A DNA stretch of 64,000 bases from Symsagittifera roscoffensis (GCF_963678635.1 NC_087064.1:42726411-42790410); one strand, 5' to 3'; positions 10,782 through 25,052 are shown, counted from the first letter of the stretch. A program made the numbers and translations. Notes: generated by a model from the sequence alone, not told the origin.

Positions 10782-13700
10782 TTTAAATGAGCACTGTAGT
10801 AATAAAAAGAAGGTTGCAACCATTTAACAAAAAATCTATGAGAAAATCAAACTAAGTAAGAAATTTTTTGATGAAAAAATAGACCCCAACAAATTGTTTC
10901 AAATCCTCATTGAATTTGTGGCGCAAGTTTACAAAATTGTACACCATCAAAAACAGTGAAAACTAGAATTGCTAAACCTAGTGCTAAACCTTGTTTTTTT
11001 TTTAGATTTTTGTACATCTTTAGAATGCGTGAATAAACTGAGAAACATCAAGCATAGAAAACAACCAGGTCTTTGTCGTTGACCAGACTGGCTAATCAAA
11101 GACGCAGCAAAGACCATGAATGAACCCTTATTTTTATCCTTAACGAACATAAACTACTGATCAAAATCAAGCGCAAATTCAATTTTTAACCTCTAGATTG
11201 ACCACTTTCCACTTCCAATCGGACAACGTTTTTTGCTATTTTGAGCAAAACTTTGTATAGACCAGGAGATAATAATCTTACTGAACCTCTATAAAACTAT
11301 GAAACTATCAGGATTTGGTTTCGAAGACCTACCAGCTTAATCCAGGCCTGTTGATAGGAGTTTTTTGTCAGCACTAAAATTTTCAAATCACGAGAAATTG
11401 TGGAAAAACACTCAACTATATAAAATTTTAATATTGTTCATTTCAATTTTTTTATTGAAAGGTTCACGTCAAATGTACATTTTTTTTCAAATGAACAAAA
11501 ATAGGAATATAAAAGTATTGCATATGAAGCTATCAAAAACTTTCAGACGCGGAAAACTTTGAGAAGTTTCTGAAACTACACACTAATAACTTCTGAGAGT
11601 GTAGCTTTGATCATTACCTTTTTGTTTATCTAATTTTTTTCCACGGTTCACGATACAATTGTCTGATTGTAGATTGAAAACATCAATTGAGCTTGTTTTT
11701 TCTTAACTTTATTAATTCCAGGAGGTTTCTTTTCCTAAAATCTTGATACCCTTGTATACATAAAAAACGAATGGAAAAAATCTGAAAAATATAGATCTTT
11801 CACAATGACTGGGGCAAGGTTTTAAATTTCCAAGAAAATTTCTTGTTAACAATTGAATGATTACATCCTGAAGTGAAATCGTTCGAAAAAAACTCAAGTT
11901 GGATTCCGAGCATCAAACTCAGCCATAGATGCACGTTTTTACTATCCTGAATGAATTCGAAAAACCATTAATGATAAAAACAACTGTTGCTGCTTCTTTT
12001 GTTTTTCAAAGCATTCGAGATTATCGACCTCAATCTTCTCATGAGTGGTCTCAAAAAAGTAGTTTTTTTGAAAGGTTCGATTGATCTGAGTTGAAAATTT
12101 GTGAACAATAGACGGCAAAAATCAAAAGTCAATAAAAATGAAATAGGTTGGATTTTCCTAAAGGAAAGCGTTACGCAAAGATATAATTCTCGTACCTTTT
12201 ATTTCAAATTTATACATATTTCATCTGAACTAACAGTTAGATAATTTTTTGCGGAGTCGTTTGGTGCGCTGATATTACATTGCCTTTGATTGATAACGAA
12301 AATCCAGAAATTGCTGTTTATCAAATTGAATATAATTGTGAATTTCTGTCAATATCTTCAAAACACATTCACTAAAACTAGATTAAAATAAACAGTAAAG
12401 AAATAAAACTCAAAAACAGCTGTAAAATCGTTTCGTTTCTATAGAAAACAAATCGTTGAAGAAGAATCAGTGGTCAAATGCCTTGTAGTTGTAATCGGTC
12501 GAAGTTTGATGTTTCCAAAGAAAAAAACTGCACTTAGATAAAAGGGATTTTGAATGTTTAACACTTACTAAAAAGTTGCTTTTGCAATAAAAGATTGACT
12601 CCGCCAAAATTTCACTAGCTTTGCAAAAAAGACATATTGTCAGGGCAAAACAATGAAAATTTTCCTCAATTGACAAAAATTTCTTGATGATAGCGTCAAA
12701 TAAAAGTACGTCCTTTAAATTAGTCAAAAAGCTTCACAAAAGATGAGGTTTAAGTGTTTTCAGTTGCTTGATCAAAAATATTTTTGCGCAAAAGTTCATA
12801 AAAATTCGGAAAATGTATGAATGCGTGATTTTTTCAGTTTGTAGTGTTTTTCCCATCATTTTTTTAACATAATCATGAAAGCAATTTTGGTGTTTTGATT
12901 GTCCTTTTGATATGTATGCAAGTTTCTGTACCAATTTTTGAATCTAAAATTGTACGTTTTTGAAAAAAATGAAAGGTTTTTTGATACTAAATATTCAGTG
13001 TTAACTCAATGCGTTTAAATTTATCGCGCGTGTTTATGCATGAAATTTCTTGTTGTGTAAAGCGTTTTGTGCTTATAATTGGTAGTGACGCACGAGAAAA
13101 GCCTGGCAGGACTGATTGGCATCATTCGGGGCATCCAAAAGAGACCATCACAAACAAGGAGGAAGGTAGAAGCAAGTTCCGAGCGGAAGCTGGAGGCAGT
13201 GGAGGAGTTTGAATGACAAAAACAGGGTTGAGGTGAGAGAAAAGTTTTTGGTTTGGACTTTGTGAGATTTTTCACAAGTGGCCTGCAAAAAATCAATCAC
13301 GGTACTTCTGCCCACAGTATAGCTCGAAAAAAGACAGGAAGCGCTAACTTGGAAAATTGTGTGAGACTATTCAAAACTCTCTACAAAAACCCAAGTCTGT
13401 CTACATATAAGGCAAATTCAGAGAAACTATAAAAAAAAGGTATACAAAACCAACTTTTTAACGTTTAGAGTCCCCGAGAACACGTTTTTTTTTCTTACCA
13501 AGTTGGCCATTTTTTTTCAGCTAAAATTGCTAAGAACTGAGAAGCCTAGAGTCGAGGAGGACAAAAAATGAGGTGATGGTAGTCGAGGTCCAATCGCTGG
13601 GGAAAATTAACAAATTATTATCGGCATCCAGTTTCCGTTTCGAGAAGCGTCAGGTTGGTGAAAGCCTATCAAAGAACCATAAACAATTTTACAAAAAATT

Positions 13701-14289
13701 TTCCGAGAGTTAAGATAAACCCTTGGTGGTAGAAATGAGCGTTCAATTATGGTGCTTGATAGCATTGAACTACCTATATGGTTCATTAATGGTCAATGGG
13801 TCCCAAGCATGCAATTACAGACAAGTTTATTAAAAGGAACATTTAGGCTAATATCTAATTTTTTTTCTCACAGTTTAAAAGCCAAACGCTGAATTTTATG
13901 TTAATAAAGCGGCCGTGGCGAAGGCATGCATAAAAAATAGGCAGACCCAAACAGATAAAATGAATGGAAAAACGAGAAGTTATCTCAACCATAATGGTTG
14001 CTGGCTTTACCTTTTGATGAAAGGTTGGTTCTTTTGCGTTATGATAAAACAAACTTCGAATTGAAACTGGAATCTTTGTTAAAAACCGCTCCGTTTTTAA
14101 AGAAAACTGAAGTTAGGAAATTTTTCAACAAAAATTTATTTGCCATGAACAAGAGAAACGAGACATGTTATCATTTGTATTCTAATGAGGTCAAAAGGTG
14201 GACAGCACCTTTCTATTCTGTCTTGTTTTTGCTGTCACCAAATCACATCATCCAAATCTACAAAACCACTCCAAAGGAAACGTATCATA
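10782..14289. other. AT-rich stretch without a supported gene
   Basis: Scattered short frames only. A less AT-rich patch at about 13090-13260 reads well in two frames but neither resembles a known domain. A 102-codon frame at 13998-14306 runs into the Penelope relic downstream and may belong to it, but carries no motif I can name. Confidence 0.45.
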
Positions 14290-15200
14290 AACTTGTCAAA
14301 AGATAAAAGTGTAACCTGCTTTTTTTATCGAATACGAACAGATGCTGGGATTTTAATGAATTGTAGAATTTACGCCATAACTCAGTACAAGCGTAAGGTA
14401 CAAGGAGTGTTCAGATGTACATATACTTGAAAGCATTTTGCCAAAAAAAAGGAAACTTACAGGGCACCACGGGTTACAAATCAGTATCCTGAAAATTTAT
14501 CCGCAAACCACGCCCCGTTTAAAAAGTCATCGATTGTAAGGGCAAGCATACGGGTAAGTGAGATGAGTTCTTTAGCTCATTTACGAAAGGATGTGAACCA
14601 CTTAAAGCTGAAAATACAATATAGAGGTAAACCAAACGAATAATTTGCAAACAGGTTACAAAATTTAACAGGTTACAAAATTTAATCATCGCTGAGTTCA
14701 ACCTTTTCTAATGACCTCAAGTCAAGAGTGGTATAAAATAATTTCTTGTTTTGGATGTACCTCTACCTATGTCAGACAAACGGATAGGTTTTTTGCACTA
14801 GAATAAAGGATCATAGGCAAAATAACTCACCGGTAGGCCCCTAGCTTCAGCAATGCAGATTTGAGGGAAAGAGCTCGAAATTCAGTTAAACATTTAAAGA
14901 TATGCAGAGCAACCATTTTTCGTTTTTAACGCTGAAAGCAATACAGCAATACATAATAGGAAAGAGAAGCTGGAAAAAGGAAAAAAGGATATCAGGAAAG
15001 GGTAACTCTTTGATTTATTTTTTACGGGACAAAGTTTTGTAAACCAAACTGGTTAGTTTTCAAGGTCAACTGGGATACGCTATTTTCTAACATGATCGTA
15101 GAGAAACAAAAGTTATGTGAAACCGTGTAATTAAAATTTGAAAATTTATGTTTTTTTTTTCCTTTTAGATTTTATATTGTAAAAATCCTGACGATGAACA
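14290..15200 (+). pseudogene. Penelope-like element, decayed 3' half
   Basis: The frames follow, in order, segments of the Penelope element at 32.6-33.8 kb: SVTCFFYRIRTDAG (for SVTCNWYQKPTDTG), AITQYKRKVQG, NQYPENLSAN, SNDLKSRVV, CTSTYVRQT in the GIY-YIG region, and SPVGP*LQQC. Several frameshifts and stops interrupt it. The 3' non-coding part, with ATTGTAAAAATCCTGAC at about 15175, also matches. It is more decayed than the 32.6-kb copy and the polymerase core is missing. Confidence 0.65.
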
Positions 15201-15548
15201 CAGGAGCAAAAACGGTAGAATATTTTTTTTCTACCAAATTTTCGTTCAGTTTTGATTATCTGTTTAATGTTTTTGTTTGATACTGTTTAACCTTCAAAGT
15301 AGTATCAAACTTCACCCCGTTAAATGTTACCCAGAAACGCTGCCTCCTCAATGACAATTTGCTCGTACTGCCGAGGAGCACAACATCGATGTGAAAACTG
15401 TAAAATAAAAGGCTGGGAGGCTTTCCAGTTTTTTTTGATAACCAGTTTTGTTGTTTCTTTCTGATACTACAGTAACTTGCTTCCGGTTTTTACTTTTCTT
15501 ACCTATTCTGACCTGAACTTTCGCTAATCTGACCTAAACTTCTAGATC

Positions 15549-16640
15549 TTGACCACGTCTACAAAGAACTGGAAAATAAAGAAGCCACTCAAATCAATGC
15601 AATACACAGAGACTTCTGCAAGACCTTTGCCAAAGTCTGCCATCGTAAGCTGGCCGACGAAAAAAGCTTGGTGTAAAGGGAAACTGCTAGAACTCCTACA
15701 GAGCTATTTCTCTGATCGAGAAGAAGGATATACAACTGATAGCCGTTGGTCAACATATTCTTCTTGCACAAGTGGCGTACTGCCAAGATCTATCATTGGG
15801 CCTCTTCTTTCTCTTGTGTAACTAAACGATCTGGCAGAGGCCAAAAACGAAGGAGAAGCTTGTGGTTACTCGAACAGTTTTAGAATCGTTACAAGCTCAG
15901 TCCAAAACGCAGAGTGAAAACTGTCAGACATCGATTCACGGAGCAGCAAAAATAAAATGCAACTGGATTTTAGCGAAAAAAATAACCTTTGCATAAAGAA
16001 AACATTGGAGGCCGACGATAACAACAGTCACATAAGTAGTGTAAATGTTCAAAAAGACCAGGGGTTTTGATCTCTTGCAAGTTATTATGGAGCGGAAACT
16101 GCGGCAGGCGAACTCTCAAGGGCTGGAGATCTCTATATTTCTTGATTAGACTTACATCTAGAAAAATGAACGTGGAAACTGATTCAATGATGAGATTGAT
16201 TATGTTGTCCCTGTTCTAACATACCTCACAGGTGTGATATTCCTGAAAAGATAAAAAAAATCAAAAAAATACCGAATTCATGACTTTCAATAGCTGCACT
16301 GACTACAAAAAGAGACTAATCCGTACTAAAACTCTGCCGCTACCCTAGTACAAAGAAACGAATCAAACTGAGTACAATGTGTCCCGACACCAAACTGAGT
16401 TCAATGTGTCCCGACACCGCTTTAAAAACTGCGACAAAAGTTTTTGAACCCGAGCGCCAAAAAATCTGAATGCCTAGAAATTACCGTGAAACAGATGGGG
16501 CAATCGAAAAAATTACAAGAACCAAAGTTACAACAAACAATCTTCCGAGAAAAATATCACAAATTTTTTATGAATATTGCGAGTGCAATACATTCGCGGA
16601 ATCTGCAACGCCCTGAAAAAACTCAATTCCTTGCCAGATG
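15549..16640 (+). pseudogene. LINE reverse transcriptase fragment
   Basis: Motifs are recognisable across shifting frames: CKTFAKVCHRKL (for F-x-KAFDxVxHxxL), LLELLQSYFSDRE, RWSTYSSCTSGVLP followed by GPLLSLV (for SGVPQGSxLGPLLF), then the region after the catalytic site, FRIVTSSVQNAE. This is the palm of a CR1/L2/Jockey-type reverse transcriptase. Many stops and at least three frameshifts make it a fossil. The end is blurred; the last part (INSLPD-like) suggests it reaches the ORF's C-terminus. Confidence 0.65.
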
Positions 16641-17999
16641 AAAACTAAGGGAACAAAACCTTTGGACAATTATCTTACGGCATACACTGCTAGCGCCACC
16701 GAATCAAAATTATGTAACTACTTGTTGAAAAACTGTTTTTGAACAATTGGTTGTTCCTGCGTAGAAAAACTCATAAACTTTTTAGTTATTTTGATGCTGG
16801 TTGAAAAAAATTGAAATGGCTTAGAAAAACCAATCAAAAACAATTTTTGTTCAAAAAACAATTTTTAAGTTTTTAAATCAATTTTTAAGTTTTTTTTTGT
16901 GGGCAAGTTTTATCTTTTTTTGTCTGGCTGGAGAATAATCCAAATAGAGATAAAATTTGGTAAGGTTTTCAAAATAAACAAAAAGTGATATTTGGAATTT
17001 GAAAAATTTTTGGCATTTTAACCCCAAATTAGTGCCGAATATGTCCAATTGTTGAAAACCCATAACATCAATTTATGCATATTTTTCTTCTAAATTCGTT
17101 GAAATCACAGTTTATGATCGTTAAAACATTTTTAAAGACGGATCTTTATACTTTTTAAGCACTTCAATGAGCTTCGGACGGTTATAATTTCGTATCGTGA
17201 GTCAAAAAAGTGCATCTCGATATTTTTGTCCAGCTGAAAAAATTTTTTGTATGTTTCTATTTTTTTTGTGTTTTTAAAAAATTGATTACCTAAAATATCG
17301 CCGAGGCTCCATGTATTTAATAATGGATGTTTCATAAATTTAGAACAACAATGAAAACAAAGTCTCAAATATGGACCCCGCTGTAATGAAAAACTAGGTC
17401 GATCGTGTGCAAATTGATATTATAGCGAAACAAACCAATATTTTCGTTCTAATTTAAATACTGCGACTCAAAGTAATAGAAATGTTTAATTTTGTAGAAT
17501 GCTGGTTTCTTTTTGTAGTAAATCTTGATTGGCATGAAAGACTTTAGGAAGGATGGTTTAAATTAATGAGTGCTGTTCCATGTTTCTGATTGTTTTAACA
17601 ATCATTCAGACCTCAAACTAAATTGCCGATAATCCTACTCTCTTTGTAGAGTTGTTAAGTCAGTTTTTTATTCCTAAAAAAAAAAATTTCAAACAAAAAA
17701 TTGTGTATTTGTATAATAATATAATATATATGAAGAAAAAACCACAAAAACTTTTAAGAAAACTAAAAAAAGTCATTTGTTTTTGTTAATTTTGCTTGTT
17801 CTATTTCTCATCATCTTGAAAAGTTTTAGGCACTAAGTTTGGCAAAAGTCAAAATTGTAGACGGCTCTGAGTATATTTTAGCCAAAAAAAGTATTCATTG
17901 TTAACTCAAGGTCACTCCAATCTTGTTGATAACAAAACAAAATCTTCAGCTTTTTGTGTAGTTAAACACTTTTTATTTGACCAAAGCATCTCTGTTTTC
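16641..17999. other. AT-rich stretch, nothing recognised
   Basis: No coding frame, RNA gene or clear repeat structure seen on either strand. Confidence 0.5.
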
Positions 18000-19660
18000 T
18001 GTTTTCTCTATGTTTTCTGTTTTCTCTACCATGTATTCACTATTTTTACAGATAAATTTGTTCTCTTCTTCAAAAATTTTTGTTTGCCGCACTATAACGG
18101 AACTGAAAAGTGTTTTAAAAGTGGGCCAAAAAAATCCTGGCTGGGCAAACCTTCGACCTGAATTTTGATAGAAACCTAATACAAACAGATGAAAAAAGCT
18201 AGGAGAAAAACATATCAAGGAAATAGAAGTAACAAGAACTTAGCGATCCAGAATCTCGTTTCAACAATTGTTATTAAGTTGGAAGTTTTTTAGACTGTCT
18301 GAGCTTTTAGTACATACTAAAAACCTTTCGCGTCGCTCAATAACAAATCCTAATATTAAAAAAAAATCGCGTTTCTTCGCCTTGTTTTTTAGCGTATTTT
18401 TAGCTATACAGAGATAAGTTTTCCCTCCTATTACTTTTTATTGGAGAAAATTAACCCGACACAAACAAAGTTTCAAAAGGTACAGACAAATTCTGGCCAA
18501 GAAAAGCCCGACCAGGATTTTGGTTGAAACCTAATTTTCAACTGAAAAAAGCTCGGAGAAAACAAATGTCAAGATTTTATGGCTAACAAGATTTTAGTTT
18601 TCAAAAACCTGCCTTTTTTCAGTAAGCTGATTGTTTTTGAGTCACTAAAAACCTTCCGATTTCCTCAATATCAGCCCTTAAAAATTTTGCTTTTGCTTTC
18701 ATAATCTTGTTTTTCTTTACTGTCTTCGAACCCCCAAATTTACTAACGCAAACAATCTTTCCAAAAAGACCCAAAAAATTCTGGTCGGGCAATGCTTGAC
18801 CAGGATTATGACTGAGAACTAAGAAATCACCTGAAAAAAGCTCGGAGAAACTAAAAATGATCAAAAACTTAAAGTTGACAAGTCTTTAGCCATCATGAAT
18901 CCTTCTTCGTTCAATTGATCTGTTAAAACTGGTTACAAGTATTTGTTTTTGGGTCACTGAAAACCTTCTGACTTGATCAAAATCAAATCTCAAAAACGGA
19001 AAAGAAAATTTTATGATGTTTTTTCTTTGCCTTTTTATTACTGTCTTCACAGAGATATACCTTATCGCCCCTGAAAATGTTTGGCGCAAATTAGCGGATG
19101 CAATTTTTTTTCCAAATTTCCAAAAAAAAATCATAAAAATCAGGACCTGGAAAAAGCTAGAGGAACAGAAAAAATCAAAATTTTGAGGCTAACAAGAAAT
19201 TAGCAGTGAAAAATTGTACTTTTTTCCTATTAACTGTTAAAGTTTAATGTTGCTGAAACTGATTGTTTTGGACTCAATGAGAAACAACAACAACCCTTGA
19301 AGTAGAAACAAAAAAATTTTATTTTTGTTTTTCTTTCTCAGCCTTTTCTGACCCTTTTGTTTTCTTTTGCTTTTTTTGCTCTCTCACCCGTTTTTTCTCA
19401 GAGGTATATAGTTTCGCCCCTTAAAGTTTTTTTTGCGCATATTAACGGATGCAAACAATGTTTCCAAAAGGAACCGTAAAAAATGTGACTGGGGAAGTCC
19501 GGACAAGGAATTTGATTGAAATTTGAGAGTTCACCTGAAAAAAGGTCGGAGAAAAAACCAAGAATTTAAGGCTAAAAAGAATATAGCACAAAAATGGTCT
19601 TTTTTTCAATTAGATTTCAACTGGTTGCATATGATTGTGTTTGAGATGAGATAAATGATT
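18000..19660. repeat. Diverged tandem array, period about 290-380 bp
   Basis: A landmark of the form GAAAAAAGCTCGGAGAAA recurs at about 18191, 18544, 18833, 19150 and 19537. It is followed each time by a GGCTAACAAGA-like string and preceded by a TCCTGGxxGGGCAA / GACCAGGAT string. A second landmark, CAGAGATATA...CGCCCC, lies in the later units. Five units can be traced, differing in length by indels. No frame is conserved between units. Confidence 0.7.
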
Positions 19661-22600
19661 CTTTTAAAACAGTATAAATGAAGGTTCTAGTTTTTTCAGC
19701 TCTCTTCGTACATTTTGTGTGATTAGAGTTTATCACCTCATTGTTCTCAATTCGTTTTTGAATAAGTCACAGAGTACAATACCTGTATTCCTTTTTTTGG
19801 CATTTGATTTTTAATGCTACCTCTTGTCAATTTTTTTTCCAAAATTTTACTTTTCATAGAAGAGGTTGTTAGCAAGACTAATAAAACTTCTTTCAAACTT
19901 CAGTTCAACAAAGAAAAACCACTTAGAGGAAAGAAAATAACAAAACATATGCTGAAATTGTGGAAAAGGGCGAACAAAAAATGCGTTTGGAATTTCAGCT
20001 TTCTTGTTTTTTTCCTATCGAAAAAGAAAAAACTTTTTAGCGTAATTGAAATTGACCTCATTAGAAATATGCTGCTTGCTCAGTTGATGCTGAATAAAAC
20101 CAAATGTTCAACTACAAACAACTGGAATTGTTTTATTTGTCAAGCCAGTTTTCAATCAGTTAAACAGTTTTTGGATAGTTAAAAAACTCCAATTTTAGTT
20201 GGACGTTCAACTTGGCTGTTCAACTTGGATATTCAACTTGACAAAATTAAAAAAATAACAGTGTTCAATAGTTGGAAAAAAAAACTTTAAAAAGTGTCAG
20301 CAAGAAATTGTTCTAGTGCTTGTATATAAAAATTGATGCAATAAAACCTCTGTAAATTGAACCCTGATGTTGTTTTGGTTTTCCATTGACTGCTTTCATA
20401 GTTTCAATTCAAAAACGAACAGAATCATTTTGAATGAACATTTGAAATTGAGTTTGATCTATCGAAAAGTTGCAAAACAACCATAATTAGGTTTTCAAAG
20501 ATCTTAAGTTTGGCAGCTTGGGCGTTTTTAAAATGATGGACACGAAAAAAAATGAGAGAGATTAAGGCTCTTGGTTATTTCATTTTTCATAGTAAAACTA
20601 GCACTGTAGTCGAAAAAGGTAAAAGTGTCGAGTCGAAAAAAGGGGCTCGCCTTTTTTAAACATCAGAAGTCTAAAATATGGAAGGTGTTTCAAAACCAAA
20701 AAGGGAGTCAAAAATATGGGAGGCAATATATCAGTGGTCAGATTGGAGAAAGCACCTTCTATATGTTCGACCCGCCTCCGCTACTACTTATACTACTACA
20801 ATTACTCGTAATTGCTATCTAGATCGAAACTAGTTCAAGTTTCGAGCAGTTCGAGCAGCTATTGCAGACGAATGCATTAAAAATACTCAAACCCTACAAC
20901 ACCGAGTTCAAAATGGTCAAGACGCGCAATCTATGCAAAAGCGCTTGAAATGCTCATACCTTGAGAATTTTTTAAAATTTTAACCAGAACATCCTCTCCT
21001 GGTGATTTTGTTGCAGGGTTCAATCAACCAGCCCAATGCAGGAACAAAAACCAGATTTTTTATATTAATGCCATGCCAAGCTGTCAGCCAAAAACAACAT
21101 AATAAAGTGTTCTAGGTTTAAAAAAATTTGTTGCCTCATACAAAGTCTAATTAAAAATTGCTCAAAATCGTTTTCAAAAATTGCTCAAAAACCGCTCGAA
21201 CGATTCATGCTAGAGCAATATTTCGAGCGTCAATGCTTAAAAGAATTCGCTCGAATCTTTTTTTTTTCTGAAATAATCAGAAGTTCAAATGTATCATTTT
21301 AACCATTTCCACTCAAAGTAACCTTTTCATCACTTATTCCAGTCAAAATCCTACGAAACTTCTGGATTGGAACTAATATTGACAAAACAGAGATGATAAG
21401 AGATAATGTGAGTGAAAATAACCTCGATACGTTTTACAATTTTTCAAGAAAAATAACCCTTAACTCGGCACGATAAACAAAAGCATAATATAATGTAATT
21501 TTAGTTTTAAAAAAAGGTAGTCGAAAGTTGTTCTGTCATTCATTGTGCCGAGTAAGCATGTGGCGTTTGCAATCTGTTTTGCCAGGGACATATTTTATTT
21601 TGAAAAGCTGCCTGCACTGGTTTCCCCCGAGCATTTTCTCAGATTTTTCGAAGCCTGGTTCAAAAATCTTCCGTACTGAGGCCGGTCGCGCCCTGGATCT
21701 CGAAACCTAGCGGTTGAAAAAGATATTCATCATCTCTTAAGTTTTTGTATTTAAAATTTTTTTGCTCTTACGCTTCAGCGGCATCCGTAACATGGGATAA
21801 AGTTAAATTTAGTAGAGCATTCAGGTTTGAATGCCTTGAGAAACTCCCTGCCTTGATAAAACACCGGCAGAAATGCAATGCCAACCATCTTAGAATTTTT
21901 CAATTCCGCAATTGCATTAATGTCTTTCGCAAATTTTAGAGCCTTATCGAAGTCCAATCGCAACTCCAAGTTGTTGATTCGTTAGTCCTACTTAAAGTTT
22001 TTGCAAGGGATGACTTTCAACAATTGGGAGCCAATCTATCATGGAACGCGTTAAATGTTATCACACCCCTTGGTTCGAGTTTTCAAATCAAGTCTGCAGT
22101 TTCCCTTTCAAAGATTGTCTCTGTCAACTTTTTTTGGAATTCCAATCCATTTCAGCTTCTCCAGGTTCAAACTACTTGTTAAGCGCATCAATATAAGTTA
22201 CATCCACATGCTCCAACTCAAAAACATCGCTTATGGTAATCTTCGCGCCTACTGCTGAGACTGCTGCTGAGAAAGCGGTTGAAGCAGGAAGACAAGCGGA
22301 AGAATAAAAGAAGAAAAAAAGAAGAAGAGAAGAAAAAGACCTTATTACCTTTTATGGGGTAAATCAAAAAACAAAAATTATTTTATTCGAGTTGTTAAAA
22401 AAAAAAAGATTGATAAGTTATTTAACTTCTACATGTGTTGCATCGACATTTGATGATGAAGGTGCAGTGAGAGTTGAGGGAAAGTTTTGATTGAAGATCT
22501 TTAAACAAAATCATCCAGAGGGTCATTTTTATCATCTTCAAGGGGCCACAAACATCCAAACTCGATTTCACTGAAACATAGTTTGGGCTTTCCACTGTTC

Positions 22601-22722
22601 TCATAAAAAACTGCCACAAGAAGTAAATTTCCGAGAAGCAGGAGTAGAAAACAGAAATTTCTTTTTTGATCTTTTTCCAGGTGTAATTGAGGTAAAAGAT
22701 ACATGATCAAAAAACATTGAAA
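19661..22722. other. AT-rich stretch without a supported gene
   Basis: A 122-codon frame at 19814-20182 ends in a WNCFICQ string but has no other sign of coding. Short direct repeats (TTCAACTTGG) occur at 20205-20240. Around 20845-21245 there are GAGCAG and GCTCGAA repeats loosely like the GAGCGGTTT arrays at 37.4-38.2 kb. A purine-rich run of GAAGAA type lies at about 22285-22345. Confidence 0.5.
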
Positions 22723-24110
22723 TTATAGTATTTTTACAATAATTTGCAGAACACGATGCAATCGAAAAAAATGAGATGATAGCATATTGGCAATAACTCC
22801 AGTTGAACCAGATTTATAATCATGGCAATTTGTTATCCGGTGAGCAGCCTTGTTTTGCAGATTTTCTAGCTTACGAAAAAATGTAATACTGGGGTACCAA
22901 ACACAAGAACTATAAAACAAGATGGATCTCATACAAGAGCTATACATCTGATATTTCGTTTTGCACGAGAAATTGATTGGAACATTTCTCTTTAAAGAAT
23001 AAAAACAGCCGGACGCTTTACCAAGTTGACAGCCAATATGATGGTTCCAGGATAAACTTGGAGAAATAAGATCACTCAAATCTTTGATTTGCTCAACACA
23101 TTCTATTTTTGCGCCATTTAAATAGAAGATGGTGGAGGACACGTTTGAGACTAGTTAGGTCTTGTCAGGATGAAAATGTAGGCCGTTGAGCTTAGACCAC
23201 AATGAGACTCCGTGTATGTCAGATTGTAAAGTATTCAAGCTTGTTGAGCCACTGCATAGAAGTTATAAATCATCAGCGAAAAACTATGGAAAGGAAAGTT
23301 TAGCAACATAAGGCAGAGCGTTGACATAAACTAGGAATTGTAGGTGGCTTGAGGAACGCCGCTTGATTCTCGCGCTTCCAATGGCAGCTAACTGTTGTAC
23401 GCACCCTTGAAGGCGATTCAACATATGGGAGGAAATGAGACGGATAAATTCGTCATCAAAACCAAAAGCTGTAAGTTGGCTCAGCAAAACATTATGAGAC
23501 ACGGAGTCAAATGCTTTTAGCTTGACAACGTAGATAGCACGAAAGTGATAACTAACATCATTGCCACTATAAAATGTATCATTGTAATTTAAAAATTGCG
23601 TAAAAGTGCTGCGCTTCTTCAAAAAACCGTGTTGGCTATACGAACATCTTATGCCCAACTTTGGAATACATAAATTTAGACATTAGCTTTTTGATAAACT
23701 GATACTGATACCACAATAGTTAGTAACGTCTGACTTTCATTTCTGATTTTCGTTTGGAAAATAAAATTGGCGTTCTCTCTTAACACATATGTTGGAATGT
23801 CAACAGCTGCCACTGCTGAAAAATCTGGTACATCATGTGACAGATCAGTGATGTCCTTTTGAGTGAATGAAATATCGGATAGTGGGATAGTACTAACACG
23901 AAGTTGCTTGTGAAAAACAAATTTTCAGGCTTAAAAACAAACAAAGAAAGTGTTAAAAAGATCAGCTTTTCCTTTATCGTTTTCAACTGATGAGGAATCA
24001 TAATGATCAATGGAAGGGATAGGACTGGTGCCAAAAAATGATTAAAAAAATTGAAACAATCGTTGATTTTGAATGAATAAGAAGAGGACAAAAGAGACAC
24101 TTCATCTAGT
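22723..24110 (-). pseudogene. LINE reverse transcriptase, decayed
   Basis: Read on the minus strand the segments are: at 24100-23780 a region ending in a FVFKPEN string typical just before the polymerase; at 23658-23284 SQHGFLKKRSTFTQ, KAFDSVSHNVLL and a damaged SGVPQGS stretch; near 23275 FFADD, the catalytic box; at 23142-22723 the C-terminal region with SWNHHI, YSSCVWYPS and LENLQNKAAHRI. The order and motifs fit a CR1/Jockey-type LINE. Frameshifts separate the parts, and YVD in the palm has become YVV. The end of the coding part is at about 22723. Confidence 0.75.
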
Positions 24111-24399
24111 TCAAATGTATTATCCAGCTCATGTTGAAGAATTGCAAAATTTGTAGACTAAAATGAATGAATTTTAGTCAGTCTAAAGTTCTAAGTAGAA
24201 AGATTATTACTGCGATGAACATAGTTCCTTGAGAAATTAAAAGGCCTCAATGAAATTTTTCTGCGTATGAGACCAATTGAATTTGTTACACAACACAAAA
24301 ATTAGACAACGACAAAACGTAATAAAAAAAAATTAATTAAAAGAAAACAAATAGACGCCCGGATAGAAGTTCCCTGATGTGGTCGAGACCAATACCGTC
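24111..24399. other. Flank between a LINE relic and the large-element relic
   Basis: AT-rich, including an A-rich run at about 24326-24350. No feature seen. Confidence 0.4.
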
Positions 24400-25052
24400 C
24401 TCCTGTCATAATTACAAACAAGATCTAATGAAGCTGTACCTTCAAAAAGTGAGATTCGCAGCTGATGCCATGAGAATCTTCAGTGGCGCGAGGCTATCAG
24501 TAAATGGACTGTACTCGATCGTGGGAGTGGACTGATTGATAGCAACTGGTATCAACTTCAGCTCTACGACAGCATTAAGTTTTGCTGACCATGAGGGACT
24601 GTCCTCGAACAACACCATGGGTCCTGTGGATGCCAGATCTTTGCGAGATGTAAAAATAAGTCATAGTGAGCAGAAAAAAGAAAGGAGACCAGGGAGATTT
24701 TTGACCACTAGAGCACCAAAGGGCTACATAAAAACATGTTTAAGCAAGTGCGAGTTCCTGGCGAAAATCTACATGGGATTCTCTCGCTATCTGATAAGGG
24801 AATTCCTCAAAGCAGTTACAAAATTATCTATCGTAGTGATCCTAGGACTGTTCGTGACGTTTGGAGCCAAAAAATTTGTAAAAGGGCCAGCAGTGCCGCA
24901 CACTAAGAAATGCAAAATCTCCGACTGGATGGACTCCTGACATAAATAGCGATCAAGTATGGAAAATTAGGAGGATTGATAACTTTAAACCATTACCCCG
25001 AGCAGATGTGAGACAATGTGAAAAAAATTGACAAGAAACAGGCCACGGAATC

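Noticed and set aside
13009-13296. Frames on both strands in a less AT-rich patch
   Set aside because: No motif in either frame and no copy elsewhere in the window; could be old Penelope sequence but this cannot be shown.
19814-20182. 122-codon frame with a WNCFICQ string
   Set aside because: Lys/Phe-rich composition fits AT-rich non-coding DNA; only one possible Cys pair, and no homologue in the window.
24536-24940. Independent small gene
   Set aside because: Its blocks match the integrase C-terminal side and FVKGPA region of the large element, with a deletion between them; it is part of copy 2.
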